From assembly GCA_011051425.1 (NCBI GenBank), contig DRLF01000052.1, positions 1-10,730 on the forward strand: a stretch of DNA of 10,730 bases, in the 5' to 3' direction. A model generated the notes under the pieces. That model was not told the origin of the DNA. It saw only the letters and a list, made by a program, of their open reading frames with translations, and searched no databases. Made by a program: the position numbers and the translations under genes. This document shows, one piece after another, positions 1 through 6,290 of the stretch. Each line of letters starts with the position of its first letter. The first letter of the stretch is position 1. The DNA is from Thiolapillus brandeum (GTDB taxonomy: Bacteria > Pseudomonadota > Gammaproteobacteria > Chromatiales > Chromatiaceae).

Positions 1-128
1 AGAATCAGCAGAATCAGCAGAATCAGCAGAATCAGCAGAATCAGCAGAATCAGCAGAATCAGCAGAATCAGCAGAATCAGCAGAATCAGCAGAATCAGCA
101 GAATCAGCAGAATCAGCAGAATCAGCAG
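1..128 (+). repeat. 9-bp perfect tandem repeat, 14 copies, coding (Asn-Gln-Gln)n
   Basis: The unit AGAATCAGC is repeated 14 times without a single substitution over 1-126, plus two further bases, and it runs off the left edge, so the true copy number is unknown. In the gene's frame (from base 3) each unit reads AAT CAG CAG, Asn-Gln-Gln. As the unit is a multiple of three, gain or loss of copies keeps the frame. The absence even of synonymous changes points to recent expansion by slippage. It lies in the low-complexity linker between the expected TPR part and the conserved tail. Confidence 0.97.
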
Positions 129-551
129 TCAGACAAGGAAAACCGGGAACAGAAAAGTTCCTCGGCTGCGAAAAAAAATCAGGAGAAGCAGTCTCAGGGC
201 GAGAAGCAGCAACAGGCCGGCTCACCGCTGAATGAAAAGGAGCAGAAAGAAAAGGAAAAGGCCAGGAAAGCTGCAGAAGCGGCACGGGCCGAGGAAGAAA
301 GAAAAGCCGAGGAAAAACACAAGGCCATGAAAGCCAGGCAGGCTGAAGAACAGTCTTCAGAGCAACAGGAAAAAAAGGATCGAATGCCCGCACAGGCCAT
401 CGGCCAGGAAGAGCCCATGGATGAGCAGCGCCTTTCCCGGGAACAGTGGTTACGGCGTATTCCCGATGATCCGGGTGGCCTGCTGCGTCGCAAATTCAAG
501 TACTACTATCAGAGAAAGCAATATGATGTCCCGCAACAACAACCCTGGTAA
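3..551 (+). CDS. C-terminal part of VWA/TPR (BatB/BatC-like) protein, 5' end outside window
   Basis: The reading frame is open from the left edge to the TAA at 549-551, so only the last 182 residues are seen. It starts inside 14 perfect Asn-Gln-Gln repeats, continues as a long Lys/Glu/Gln/Ala-rich, probably disordered or coiled-coil stretch, and ends in a conserved tail containing WLRRIPDDPGGLLRRK. From family knowledge, that tail closes the VWA-plus-TPR proteins of gammaproteobacterial Bat operons (BatB and BatC functions fused); the VWA and TPR domains would lie upstream and are not visible. The next gene, batD, overlaps its 3' end by 29 bp in another frame, as expected for this operon. Bat proteins are envelope proteins linked to oxygen and stress tolerance, with a poorly defined mechanism. 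The family call rests on the tail motif and on batD next door. Confidence 0.78.
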   Translation, partial: NQQNQQNQQNQQNQQNQQNQQNQQNQQNQQNQQNQQNQQNQQSDKENREQKSSSAAKKNQEKQSQGEKQQQAGSPLNEKEQKEKEKARKAAEAARAEEERKAEEKHKAMKARQAEEQSSEQQEKKDRMPAQAIGQEEPMDEQRLSREQWLRRIPDDPGGLLRRKFKYYYQRKQYDVPQQQPW

Positions 552-2355
552 GCCCACCAAGACAACCGACCGTGCGGTCATGGTCATCTTGCTGCTGCTT
601 TTTGGCAGCTGGGTTCAGGCCGCGCAGATCAGTGTGAAAACCGATCACAGTCCGGTCGCCGTGGATGAAACCTTTCAGCTGATCTTCACCGTCGATGGCG
701 AACCGGATGGCAGCCCGGACTTTTCACCTCTGGAACAGGATTTTGAAGTGCTGGGTACCAGTCAGTCCCGCAACATCAGCATCGTCAATGGCAAGGCATC
801 CCGTACCACCCGCTATCTGGTCAATGTCCTGCCCCGGCGCAGTGGCGAGCTGACCGTGCCCTCGGTTAGTTTCGGCAAGGACGTCAGCCCGGTGCTCAAG
901 CTGCTTGTGCAGGATGCAACAACCGGGAAAACGCCTGCTGCCGCTTCGGGCGAAGCGGTGTTCATGGAAGTGGATGTCGACCAGAACAAGCCCTGGGTAC
1001 AGCAGCAGGTAATACTGACTGTGCGCATCTTCAGCCGCATTCAGTGGAAGGAAGCCAGCCTTTCCGATCCCCAGTTTCGTGGCGGGGAGGTACTGGTGCA
1101 GAAGCTGGGAGAGGACCGGCGCTACGAGAAACAGAGGGATGGCCAGTCATGGCAGGTGATCGAACGCCGTTATGCCCTGTTTCCGCAGAAGAGCGGTGAG
1201 CTGAGCATGGATCCCCTGAGCCTGAACCTGCGCATACCTGCAGGCCGCAAGAAGCAGCGTTCGCCCTTTGGCAGTTTCAACGATCCTTTTTTCGATGATT
1301 TCTTTTCCAGCCGCAGCTATCGCAACAAGATGGTGCGCAGCAAGCCGCTGAGCCTGGATGTTCGCCCGATCCCACCTGCTTTTCATGGCAAGCGCTGGCT
1401 GGTGGCAAGGGATTTGCAGCTGCAGGAAAGCTGGTCTGATGCGCCTGAAGATCTGAAAACCGGCGAGCCGGTGACCCGCACCCTCGCCATCGTGGCCGAT
1501 GGTGTGACCCTGGGACAGCTGCCTGAACTGACCCTGCCACAGATCCAGGGGCTGAGAATCTACCCTGATGACCCGGTGAACAAGGAGCAGGCAACGGACA
1601 AAGGCATTCTCAGCACCAGTTCGCGCAAGTTCGCCATCATTCCCACCCATCCCGGCGACTATCAACTGCCGGCTGTGGAACTGAAGTGGTGGAACAGCGT
1701 TACCGGCAGCGAGCAGACGGCCCGCCTGGCGCCCAGGACGCTGAAAGTGACAGGTGCAGTGCAGAACGTGACGCCACCTGTGGCGGCCACGCCCCTTACT
1801 GCTGCGCCAGTTTCTTCGGCAGAGCAGCCGCCGAAGGCTCCCGCAAACAGCGTTTCCCCGGTGGCCGTGGCCGTGACGGCGAAGCCCGGGGGGAATGAGA
1901 TCAATATCTGGCTGATTGCCGGCAATGTCATACTGGCGACCCTGTGGCTGCTCACGCTTGTGCTGTATGTGCGCAGCAGAAAGACTGCGGGTTCCAGGGT
2001 AGTGCCGGAAGAGAAGACGGCTTCTGTCCCGGACATGAGCAGGCTGTGGCGGCAATTGCACCAGGCGATTCAGGCGGGCGATGCGGCAGCTGTACGGGCC
2101 TCCCTGCTGGAACTGGCCTCCGGTTTATGGCCGGAGCAGATGCCCAGGAGCCTGGAAGCCATGGCTGACAGGGTGGATGCTCCTCTTTCGGTTGAGCTGC
2201 TGAACCTGAGCCGTCACCTATATGCCGACCCGGCTGTTGCCTGGGACGGTGAGAAGATCGAGTCTGGTATGAAAGCTCTGCGGCATGGTGAAGCGCAGAA
2301 AAAGCCGGATGCCAAAGAGGGGGTGCTAAAGCCCCTGTATCCCAATGCCGGTTAG
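523..2355 (+). CDS. batD: BatD family protein (oxygen tolerance)
   Basis: This is a 610-residue envelope protein of the BatD family. Residues 1-34 form a signal peptide: a basic start, a hydrophobic core (VMVILLLLFGSW) and a likely cleavage at VQA-A. The mature part begins with the beta-rich BatD module (SVKTDHSPVAVDETFQL), with further beta-sandwich repeats to about residue 415. A Pro/Ala/Val-rich linker follows, then one membrane span at about 461-482 (WLIAGNVILATLWLLTLVLY) and a C-terminal cytoplasmic helical domain. Tandem ATGs stand at 523 and 526 behind AGAGAAAG; I chose 523. The frame is also open from an ATG at 421, but that would overlap the upstream gene by 131 bp and add a non-signal-like leader. 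The overlap with the VWA/TPR gene (523-551) implies translational coupling. BatD is thought to support BatA/BatB at the inner membrane; its biochemical role is unknown. Confidence 0.9.
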   Translation: MMSRNNNPGKPTKTTDRAVMVILLLLFGSWVQAAQISVKTDHSPVAVDETFQLIFTVDGEPDGSPDFSPLEQDFEVLGTSQSRNISIVNGKASRTTRYLVNVLPRRSGELTVPSVSFGKDVSPVLKLLVQDATTGKTPAAASGEAVFMEVDVDQNKPWVQQQVILTVRIFSRIQWKEASLSDPQFRGGEVLVQKLGEDRRYEKQRDGQSWQVIERRYALFPQKSGELSMDPLSLNLRIPAGRKKQRSPFGSFNDPFFDDFFSSRSYRNKMVRSKPLSLDVRPIPPAFHGKRWLVARDLQLQESWSDAPEDLKTGEPVTRTLAIVADGVTLGQLPELTLPQIQGLRIYPDDPVNKEQATDKGILSTSSRKFAIIPTHPGDYQLPAVELKWWNSVTGSEQTARLAPRTLKVTGAVQNVTPPVAATPLTAAPVSSAEQPPKAPANSVSPVAVAVTAKPGGNEINIWLIAGNVILATLWLLTLVLYVRSRKTAGSRVVPEEKTASVPDMSRLWRQLHQAIQAGDAAAVRASLLELASGLWPEQMPRSLEAMADRVDAPLSVELLNLSRHLYADPAVAWDGEKIESGMKALRHGEAQKKPDAKEGVLKPLYPNAG

Positions 2356-2424
2356 CGTGGGCATGATAATAAGCTATTGATTTTATTGTATTCTGTATAA
2401 CGCAGCTTCGCGCCATGACCGCAG

Positions 2425-2442
2425 GTCGGGCTTCAGCCCGAC
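2425..2442. repeat. REP-like palindrome between convergent genes
   Basis: A perfect 7-bp stem (GTCGGGC / GCCCGAC) closes a TTCA loop in the 100-bp gap between the stops of batD (+) and the methyltransferase gene (-). It has no T tract on either side, so it does not look like a standard intrinsic terminator. The sequence resembles the short REP palindromes with a GTCGGGCTTCAGCCCGAC core that I recall as common between gammaproteobacterial genes. Here the four bases before the stem are GCAG-like. It may still slow transcription or protect the 3' ends of both messages. A second small hairpin (AACTTC-ATG-GAAGTT, 2443-2457) directly abuts it and reaches into the methyltransferase stop codon. Confidence 0.6.
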
Positions 2443-2455
2443 AACTTCATGGAAG

Positions 2456-3241
2456 TTAGTCCAGGTCAGCCAGGGTATATCCCAGTGCCCGTAGCACCAG
2501 GATATCCGGGGTCAGGGTTTCTGCAGGCGGTATGACCAGCGTCGATGACTGACCCAGGGAAGCCCGGGGAAGGTCCTTGAGAGACAGTCTGTCCGCGCGG
2601 GGCTGGTGAATGGCCAGCACCGGCGCCTCATAGATGACGACCCTGTGTCCGACCGGATACCAGCGGCAGAGTTTGTCCACCAGTACCTGCAGTTTGTCTG
2701 TGGTGGTATCGAAACGGGTGCAACTCAGGTCGCCGGTCAGACCGATCTGCCACAGAATCAGCATGGCCGTTGGATCGATCTGCCGTTCATAGACAAGAAA
2801 CTGGGTGGCTTCCATGGAAGTACAGCCTTGCTTGCCCGGATCCATACCCAGGTCGGCGATAAGACAGTCTTCGGCTGAAATGCCGGGTTCCATGCGGGTG
2901 CTGTAGCCTTCAGCGCGCAGTTTTCTGACAGCTGCATGAGGGACGTCGGCAAATACGCCGGGGTGACCGTAAAACACGGCACAAACTTTGTGTCCTTCCT
3001 TCACCGCAGAAACAATGGCGGTTTCCATTTCCCGGTAGGTCTGGCGCCGGTCCTTTTCATCGCCATAATAGATATGCAGGGGCTGCAGGTCGGGTCGAAT
3101 GCCTTCTATCCAGCGGTAGGTGAAGGCATCGGTCATGCAGAAGACTTTGTCGGCCCGCTCGATTTCGCTGATGCTGCGTGCAGAGATATGGCGCCCGAGC
3201 TGAATGCCGCTCCCAACGATGACCAGTGAGCCGGCGGGCAT
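2456..3241 (-). CDS. Borosin-type peptide alpha-N-methyltransferase (split-borosin NMT, SonM/OphMA-like)
   Basis: This 261-residue protein has the tetrapyrrole-methylase (SAM-binding) fold, beginning GSLVIVGSGIQ near the N-terminus. Unlike corrin or porphyrin methylases, it follows the borosin methyltransferases almost motif for motif: YYGDEKDRRQTY (58-69), VFYGHPGVF (89-97), PGISAEDCLIADL (119-131) and VIPPAE near the end. Aligned by eye with OphMA from memory, Y59, R65, Y69 and Y91 correspond to OphMA Tyr66, Arg72, Tyr76 and Tyr98, the residues tied to backbone amide methylation. The chain stops where OphMA continues into its fused binding domain and core, as expected for the split bacterial form that acts on a separate precursor. 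Its likely substrate is the 71-aa protein at 5154-5369. The ATG lies one base beyond the TGA of the GGDEF gene, so the two should be translated together. Confident for family; the product is unproven. Confidence 0.93.
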   Translation of the reverse strand: MPAGSLVIVGSGIQLGRHISARSISEIERADKVFCMTDAFTYRWIEGIRPDLQPLHIYYGDEKDRRQTYREMETAIVSAVKEGHKVCAVFYGHPGVFADVPHAAVRKLRAEGYSTRMEPGISAEDCLIADLGMDPGKQGCTSMEATQFLVYERQIDPTAMLILWQIGLTGDLSCTRFDTTTDKLQVLVDKLCRWYPVGHRVVIYEAPVLAIHQPRADRLSLKDLPRASLGQSSTLVIPPAETLTPDILVLRALGYTLADLD

Positions 3242-3242
3242 C

Positions 3243-4982
3243 TCAGGCCTTTTTCCTGATATTCACATCGTTGTGGGTGATGATCTGGTTTCTTCCCTGG
3301 TTCTTCGCCTCGTAGAGTGCTTCATCCGCCTCGCGAACCAGTATGTCCAGTGCCTTGTATTCTCCATGGCTCACTGCCAGCCCATAGCTGAGGGTCACCT
3401 CGATTTTCTTTCCGAAATCGATCACCGGCCGAATGTCGTTACGGCAGTTTCTGACAATGGCTATCGCGGTCTCGAGATCGGTTTCAGGCAGAAAACAGGT
3501 GAATTCTTCACCTCCGGTGCGCCCGGCGATACCCACCTTTCCAAGATGTTTCTGCAACACACCGGCGATAGCTTGCAGTACCTTGTCGCCAGCCGCGTGG
3601 CCGTAGGTGTCGTTGACCCGTTTGAACCAGTCGATGTCCGCCACCACAACGACAAAGGGCTGTTTTCTGCGCATGCAGCGGTGAAATTCTTCTTCCGCGA
3701 GGGAATAGCAGTAGGCATGGTTGTACAGTCCTGTGAGAGGATCTGTTTGGGATAAATGCCTGAAATGGCTGCTTTCCCGTCGTGCTTTCCTCCATAGCAG
3801 GGCAGTTGCCAGCGCCAGTACAGCCAGGCCAAGGATCAGCAGCCAGGAATGGAGCAGTGTGGATTGCCTTTGCAGGGCAAGCAGCTCATTTTCTTTCTGC
3901 AGCAGATCGATGTGCTGTTCCTTGTTCTTGAACTCGTATTCCACCTGCAGTTTGGCGATTTGCAGGGCCTGGGTTCTGTCCAGGATTCTCTTCTCGGCAA
4001 GAAATCTTTTCTTGAACCAGGTCAGGGCTTCCTGGTGGTTGCCGGATTTTTCGCTGAGTTCAACCTGATAGGCATAGGCATCCTTCAGGGAATTCCATTG
4101 TTCGAGAGATTCAAGGAGGGGAATGACTTCGTCCAGTTTCTGTTGTGCAAGTTTGAATTCCTGCATGGCGATATGGCTCTTGGCTGTGTACAGCAGGCAG
4201 TAGCCTATGCCGATCTTGTATTTTACAGTGCGAAACATCCCCAGCGCCGTGTGCAGTTGACGCAGGGCTTCCTCGTGCCTGTTTTTCTTTTGCAGTGTCA
4301 TGCCAAGTCCCAGATGTCCGCTTGCTACAAACAGAGGGGCAGGTATGGCATTGCATTGCTGAATCATGTCTGTGTCCGTCTGCATGGCCTGGTCCAGCAT
4401 ATCCAGCTTGTAGTAGATCGTGCTAAGTTCATCATGCGCAGTACAAACATTCATCGGGCTGTTTGTTTGTTCAGCTGCTGCCAGTGCCTGTTTGGCATAC
4501 TGCAACGCCTTTTTCAAATCACCTGCGTCGATATACAAATCGGTAGCACTTGAAAGGACGAGGTACTTGATCGTCTTGTTATCTGTCCAAGGCAGGAGCT
4601 GTTGCGCCTGGTTGAGCAGGTCGAAGGCTTTGGTGAAGTTTCCCTGCACGTGATGGATCGTTATTGCTGTTATGTAGGCGCGGATGCGGTACTTGGGGTC
4701 AGCAGAAGAGCCGTCTATCTTGTCGACCAGCTTCAGTGATCCGTTAAAGTCTCCGAGAATGGCCAGATGGCGCAGACGCAGTAAATCAATGGCCGTCTGT
4801 TGTGCGGGTGTGGCCTGATTTTCCAGCGGGCCTATGTCTTGCAGCAGTTTTTCCAGCTGTTGGGTTGGAATCGTATCGATGGGGTCGAGTCCGGCCAGTA
4901 ACTGCTCCAGCGTTTGTGAATAGGCTCCCTGCGTAGTGAGCAGCAGCAGAAAAAAGTAGAGATAAGGTAATAAACGGCGCAC
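3243..4982 (-). CDS. Periplasmic TPR, transmembrane, GGDEF diguanylate cyclase
   Basis: The protein is about 579 residues when read from GTG at 4982. That start gives a clean signal peptide (RRLLPYLYFFLLLLTTQGAYSQ). A TTG at 4997 would add five residues (N-terminus MDIES); neither start has a good ribosome site, and a TGA lies just upstream of the TTG. Residues about 25-335 are TPR-like helical pairs, probably periplasmic. Next come a short coiled coil (335-372), one membrane span (about 376-397) and a cytoplasmic GGDEF domain (about 410-565). It has DPLTGLYN, the metal site VADIDWFKRVND and the active signature RTGGEEF (490-494), so it should make c-di-GMP from GTP. The residues where the RxxD inhibitory site would sit read GKVG, so product inhibition through that site is not expected. 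The TPRs may sense an envelope ligand. Unusually, the gene sits between a borosin precursor and its methyltransferase. Confidence 0.94.
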   Translation of the reverse strand: MRRLLPYLYFFLLLLTTQGAYSQTLEQLLAGLDPIDTIPTQQLEKLLQDIGPLENQATPAQQTAIDLLRLRHLAILGDFNGSLKLVDKIDGSSADPKYRIRAYITAITIHHVQGNFTKAFDLLNQAQQLLPWTDNKTIKYLVLSSATDLYIDAGDLKKALQYAKQALAAAEQTNSPMNVCTAHDELSTIYYKLDMLDQAMQTDTDMIQQCNAIPAPLFVASGHLGLGMTLQKKNRHEEALRQLHTALGMFRTVKYKIGIGYCLLYTAKSHIAMQEFKLAQQKLDEVIPLLESLEQWNSLKDAYAYQVELSEKSGNHQEALTWFKKRFLAEKRILDRTQALQIAKLQVEYEFKNKEQHIDLLQKENELLALQRQSTLLHSWLLILGLAVLALATALLWRKARRESSHFRHLSQTDPLTGLYNHAYCYSLAEEEFHRCMRRKQPFVVVVADIDWFKRVNDTYGHAAGDKVLQAIAGVLQKHLGKVGIAGRTGGEEFTCFLPETDLETAIAIVRNCRNDIRPVIDFGKKIEVTLSYGLAVSHGEYKALDILVREADEALYEAKNQGRNQIITHNDVNIRKKA

Positions 4983-5084
4983 GGATTCTATGTCCAATAT
5001 CGTTCAGAGACTTCTCTGGACAGAAAGAGATGTTTCAGGATATGTCCAAGGAAAGTCTTAAAATCCGTCCATGGTTTTTCAGGA

Positions 5085-5104
5085 GTGGGTTTTCCATTAC
5101 CCAC
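5085..5104 (-). other. Hairpin in the gap between precursor and GGDEF genes
   Basis: A 6-bp perfect stem (GTGGGT at 5085-5090, ACCCAC at 5099-5104) with an 8-nt loop lies about 50 bp after the precursor stop, in the 171-bp leader before the GGDEF gene. There is no U tract behind it, so it is not a standard terminator. It could act as an RNA-processing or partial-attenuation element that keeps precursor mRNA in excess. A weaker imperfect hairpin (AATTGT / ACAATT) lies next to it at about 5108-5128. The same gap holds a 9-bp direct repeat, TATGTCCAA, at 4989-4997 and 5041-5049. Confidence 0.35.
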
Positions 5105-5153
5105 CGAAATTGTTATTGGATCACAATTCCTTATCCTTGAATGTATACCCGGT

Positions 5154-5369
5154 TCATTTGTCGTAGGTTTTGATGACACTCTTGATTTTCTGACAAGAGG
5201 ACAGGCCGGTGGATTCTTCCAGCTTTTCCAGATCACCTTTCCTGAGCAGTTCCATTTCTTCTTTGGACAATCCGGCCTCTTCCATCACTTTTTGCGGATT
5301 CTTTTCGTAAGCTTCTGCAAGATCACTTTCTGCACCCAGGCGTTTCAGCAGTTGTGTGAGTTTGGACAT
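5154..5369 (-). CDS. Split-borosin precursor peptide: BBD plus C-terminal core
   Basis: This 71-residue protein has an ATG behind a good ribosome site. Residues 1-52 are an acidic helical domain with LAEAYEKNPQKVMEEAGL, then SKEEMELLRKGD. By eye this parallels the OphMA segment just before its core (KALADYKAD...LTPQERAALELGD) and the small helical domain of SonA, i.e. a borosin binding domain. Proteins like this are often annotated as LigA-like dioxygenase subunits. After the domain, residues 53-71 (STGLSSCQKIKSVIKTYDK) form a short tail with Ile62, Val65 and Ile66, the kind of hydrophobic or beta-branched residues that borosin enzymes N-methylate. As I recall, SonA is modified at about 63-65. 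The tail also holds one Cys (60). I see no recognisable protease site. The gene is first in a same-strand group with the GGDEF and methyltransferase genes. Family call strong; exact methylated residues are inference. Confidence 0.9.
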   Translation of the reverse strand: MSKLTQLLKRLGAESDLAEAYEKNPQKVMEEAGLSKEEMELLRKGDLEKLEESTGLSSCQKIKSVIKTYDK

Positions 5370-5374
5370 GGATT

Positions 5375-5380
5375 TCCCCC
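5375..5380 (-). promoter_or_regulatory. Ribosome binding site of the borosin precursor
   Basis: On the - strand GGGGGA lies five bases before the ATG at 5369-5367. It is clearly better than any site before the GGDEF start, which fits more translation of the precursor than of the downstream signalling gene. Confidence 0.6.
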
Positions 5381-5406
5381 AAGGTTATCCCGAACAATAG
5401 TATTTT

Positions 5407-5477
5407 TGTCACCCCGGTGTAGGCCGGAGTCCTTACTTATCGAGGTATTATAGATTCTGGCCTGCGCCGGAATGACA
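5407..5477. repeat. Two-armed REP-like inverted repeat (MITE/REPIN-like)
   Basis: Two 25-bp arms, 5407-5431 and 5453-5477, are inverted copies of each other with 19 of 25 matches; all six differences are transitions, so several would still form G-U pairs in RNA. They are separated by 21 bp. The outer ends are TGTCA and TGACA. Each arm has its own small palindrome, CCGG-N4-GGCCGG-like in the left arm (CCGGTGTAGGCCGG) and a related form in the right. This layout is that of mobile REP doublets or a tiny MITE. It lies between the borosin precursor (30 bp behind its ribosome site) and the divergent membrane-protein gene. Confidence 0.75.
5447..5452 (-). promoter_or_regulatory. Candidate -10 box of the borosin operon, inside the REP-pair loop
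   Basis: The - strand reads TATAAT, a perfect sigma70-type -10 hexamer, within the 21-bp loop of the inverted repeat. The matching -35 is poor: 17-19 bases upstream the right arm offers only TCATTC, GTCATT or TGTCAT. If used, the message would start near 5440 and carry the left arm as a hairpin in an untranslated leader of about 70 nt. A weaker alternative, TACTAT at 5397-5402, is closer to the gene but also lacks a -35. No convincing promoter for the + strand gene was seen. Confidence 0.4.
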
Positions 5478-5627
5478 TATTTGTTAGAGGTGCTCCCAAG
5501 TAAAAAATGGTGTTTGGTTGCCACTCGTGGTTTTGAGCCTTATTCTGTTTTATCAGACTGTCGCACTACCCTGTGATTTTTGCAAGGCCGACCTGCTGAA
5601 CAACCATTGAGGAGACCCCGAGGGTTT

Positions 5628-6290
5628 TTGAAAGAATCCAGAATAAAGAAGAAGTTGCTGATAGTGGCTGCGTCGGCATCGGTCGTTGTCGCTACGGCAG
5701 CAGGTGTGTATTACTGGGATGCGATGCTGGTGGGTATCGTGGCGGTATTGCTGTGGCTGAAAAAGATGGCGACCCTGAAAGGATTGCTGATTTTGCTCAA
5801 GAAACTGCCTTTTCTGCTGCTGCTGGGTATGAAACGTCTGGTGATCAAGGTAACAAGCCGCTTCCTGCTGTTCAGCGCCCACCTGCGTTTTTACCGGTTG
5901 CAAAGGTTACTGCGTTACCTTCGGGTACGTGCTTATCTGGTAAAAAGACGACTCAAATATCACTGGGGTGATCTCAGTGGTGTGGAGCAGATACTGGCCA
6001 CCGTGGCGGCATTGCCCCTGGTCATCGTACTGTCGGTACTGCTGGTGATCTTCGTATTGCCGAAAGCCGTTTTTTCCTTTCTGGGCAACAAGATCAAGGA
6101 GCATTCCAGTGCTGCGGTGCTCAAGCAGGCGGCGCAATTCGGCGTGAAGGAAAAGCTGCAACTGGCAGACAGGAAGATCAAGGAAAAAATCCGGGAAAAA
6201 CTCCTGCGAAAGCGGCGTGGGCAAGCTGCAGGCGGGAAAACGGAAGACGTTACTGCCGGGGCTGACGATAGAGAACATACAGAGGAGTGA
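5628..6290 (+). CDS. Basic multi-span membrane protein of unknown function
   Basis: I do not recognise this family. Read from TTG at 5628 it has 220 residues. It opens with a Lys-rich start (KESRIKKK) and a hydrophobic span at about 10-30. A second hydrophobic stretch covers 32-44, and another 49-68, interrupted by Lys pairs. A strongly basic amphipathic segment follows (85-111, rich in Arg, Tyr and Leu), then a clear span at about 121-145 and a Lys/Arg/Glu-rich cytoplasmic-looking helix to the end. The frame has no ATG before the first span. TTG codons at 5580, 5607 and 5628 are possible; GAGGAG at 5609-5614 and GAGGG at 5620-5624 lie near the last but with non-ideal spacing, so the start is uncertain. 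The 3' end overlaps the converging MFS gene by 41 bp. The hydrophobic/basic pattern supports a real protein; no function is proposed. Confidence 0.65.
   Translation: MKESRIKKKLLIVAASASVVVATAAGVYYWDAMLVGIVAVLLWLKKMATLKGLLILLKKLPFLLLLGMKRLVIKVTSRFLLFSAHLRFYRLQRLLRYLRVRAYLVKRRLKYHWGDLSGVEQILATVAALPLVIVLSVLLVIFVLPKAVFSFLGNKIKEHSSAAVLKQAAQFGVKEKLQLADRKIKEKIREKLLRKRRGQAAGGKTEDVTAGADDREHTEE

Noticed and set aside
1..128. Possible CRISPR-like array
   Set aside because: The unit is only 9 bp with no spacers, and it reads as a coding Asn-Gln-Gln repeat in an open frame.
421..522. Upstream ATG for batD at 421
   Set aside because: It would overlap the VWA/TPR gene by 131 bp and precede the signal peptide with an unlikely leader; 523/526 with AGAGAAAG fit better.
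1147..2061. 304-aa open frame on the - strand
   Set aside because: It lies wholly inside batD and has no family motifs; batD is strongly supported by domain content and signal peptide.
2456..3241. Cobalamin or siroheme biosynthesis methyltransferase
   Set aside because: The fold is shared, but the YYGDEKDRRQTY, FYGHPGVF and PGISAEDC motifs and the nearby BBD protein point to borosins, and no tetrapyrrole genes are in the window.
3849..4553. 234-aa + strand open frame
   Set aside because: Antisense to the TPR part of the GGDEF protein; no support as a gene.
4988..5236. 82-aa - strand frame overlapping the precursor gene
   Set aside because: Composition is not protein-like and it overlaps the precursor's core in another frame; no ribosome site.
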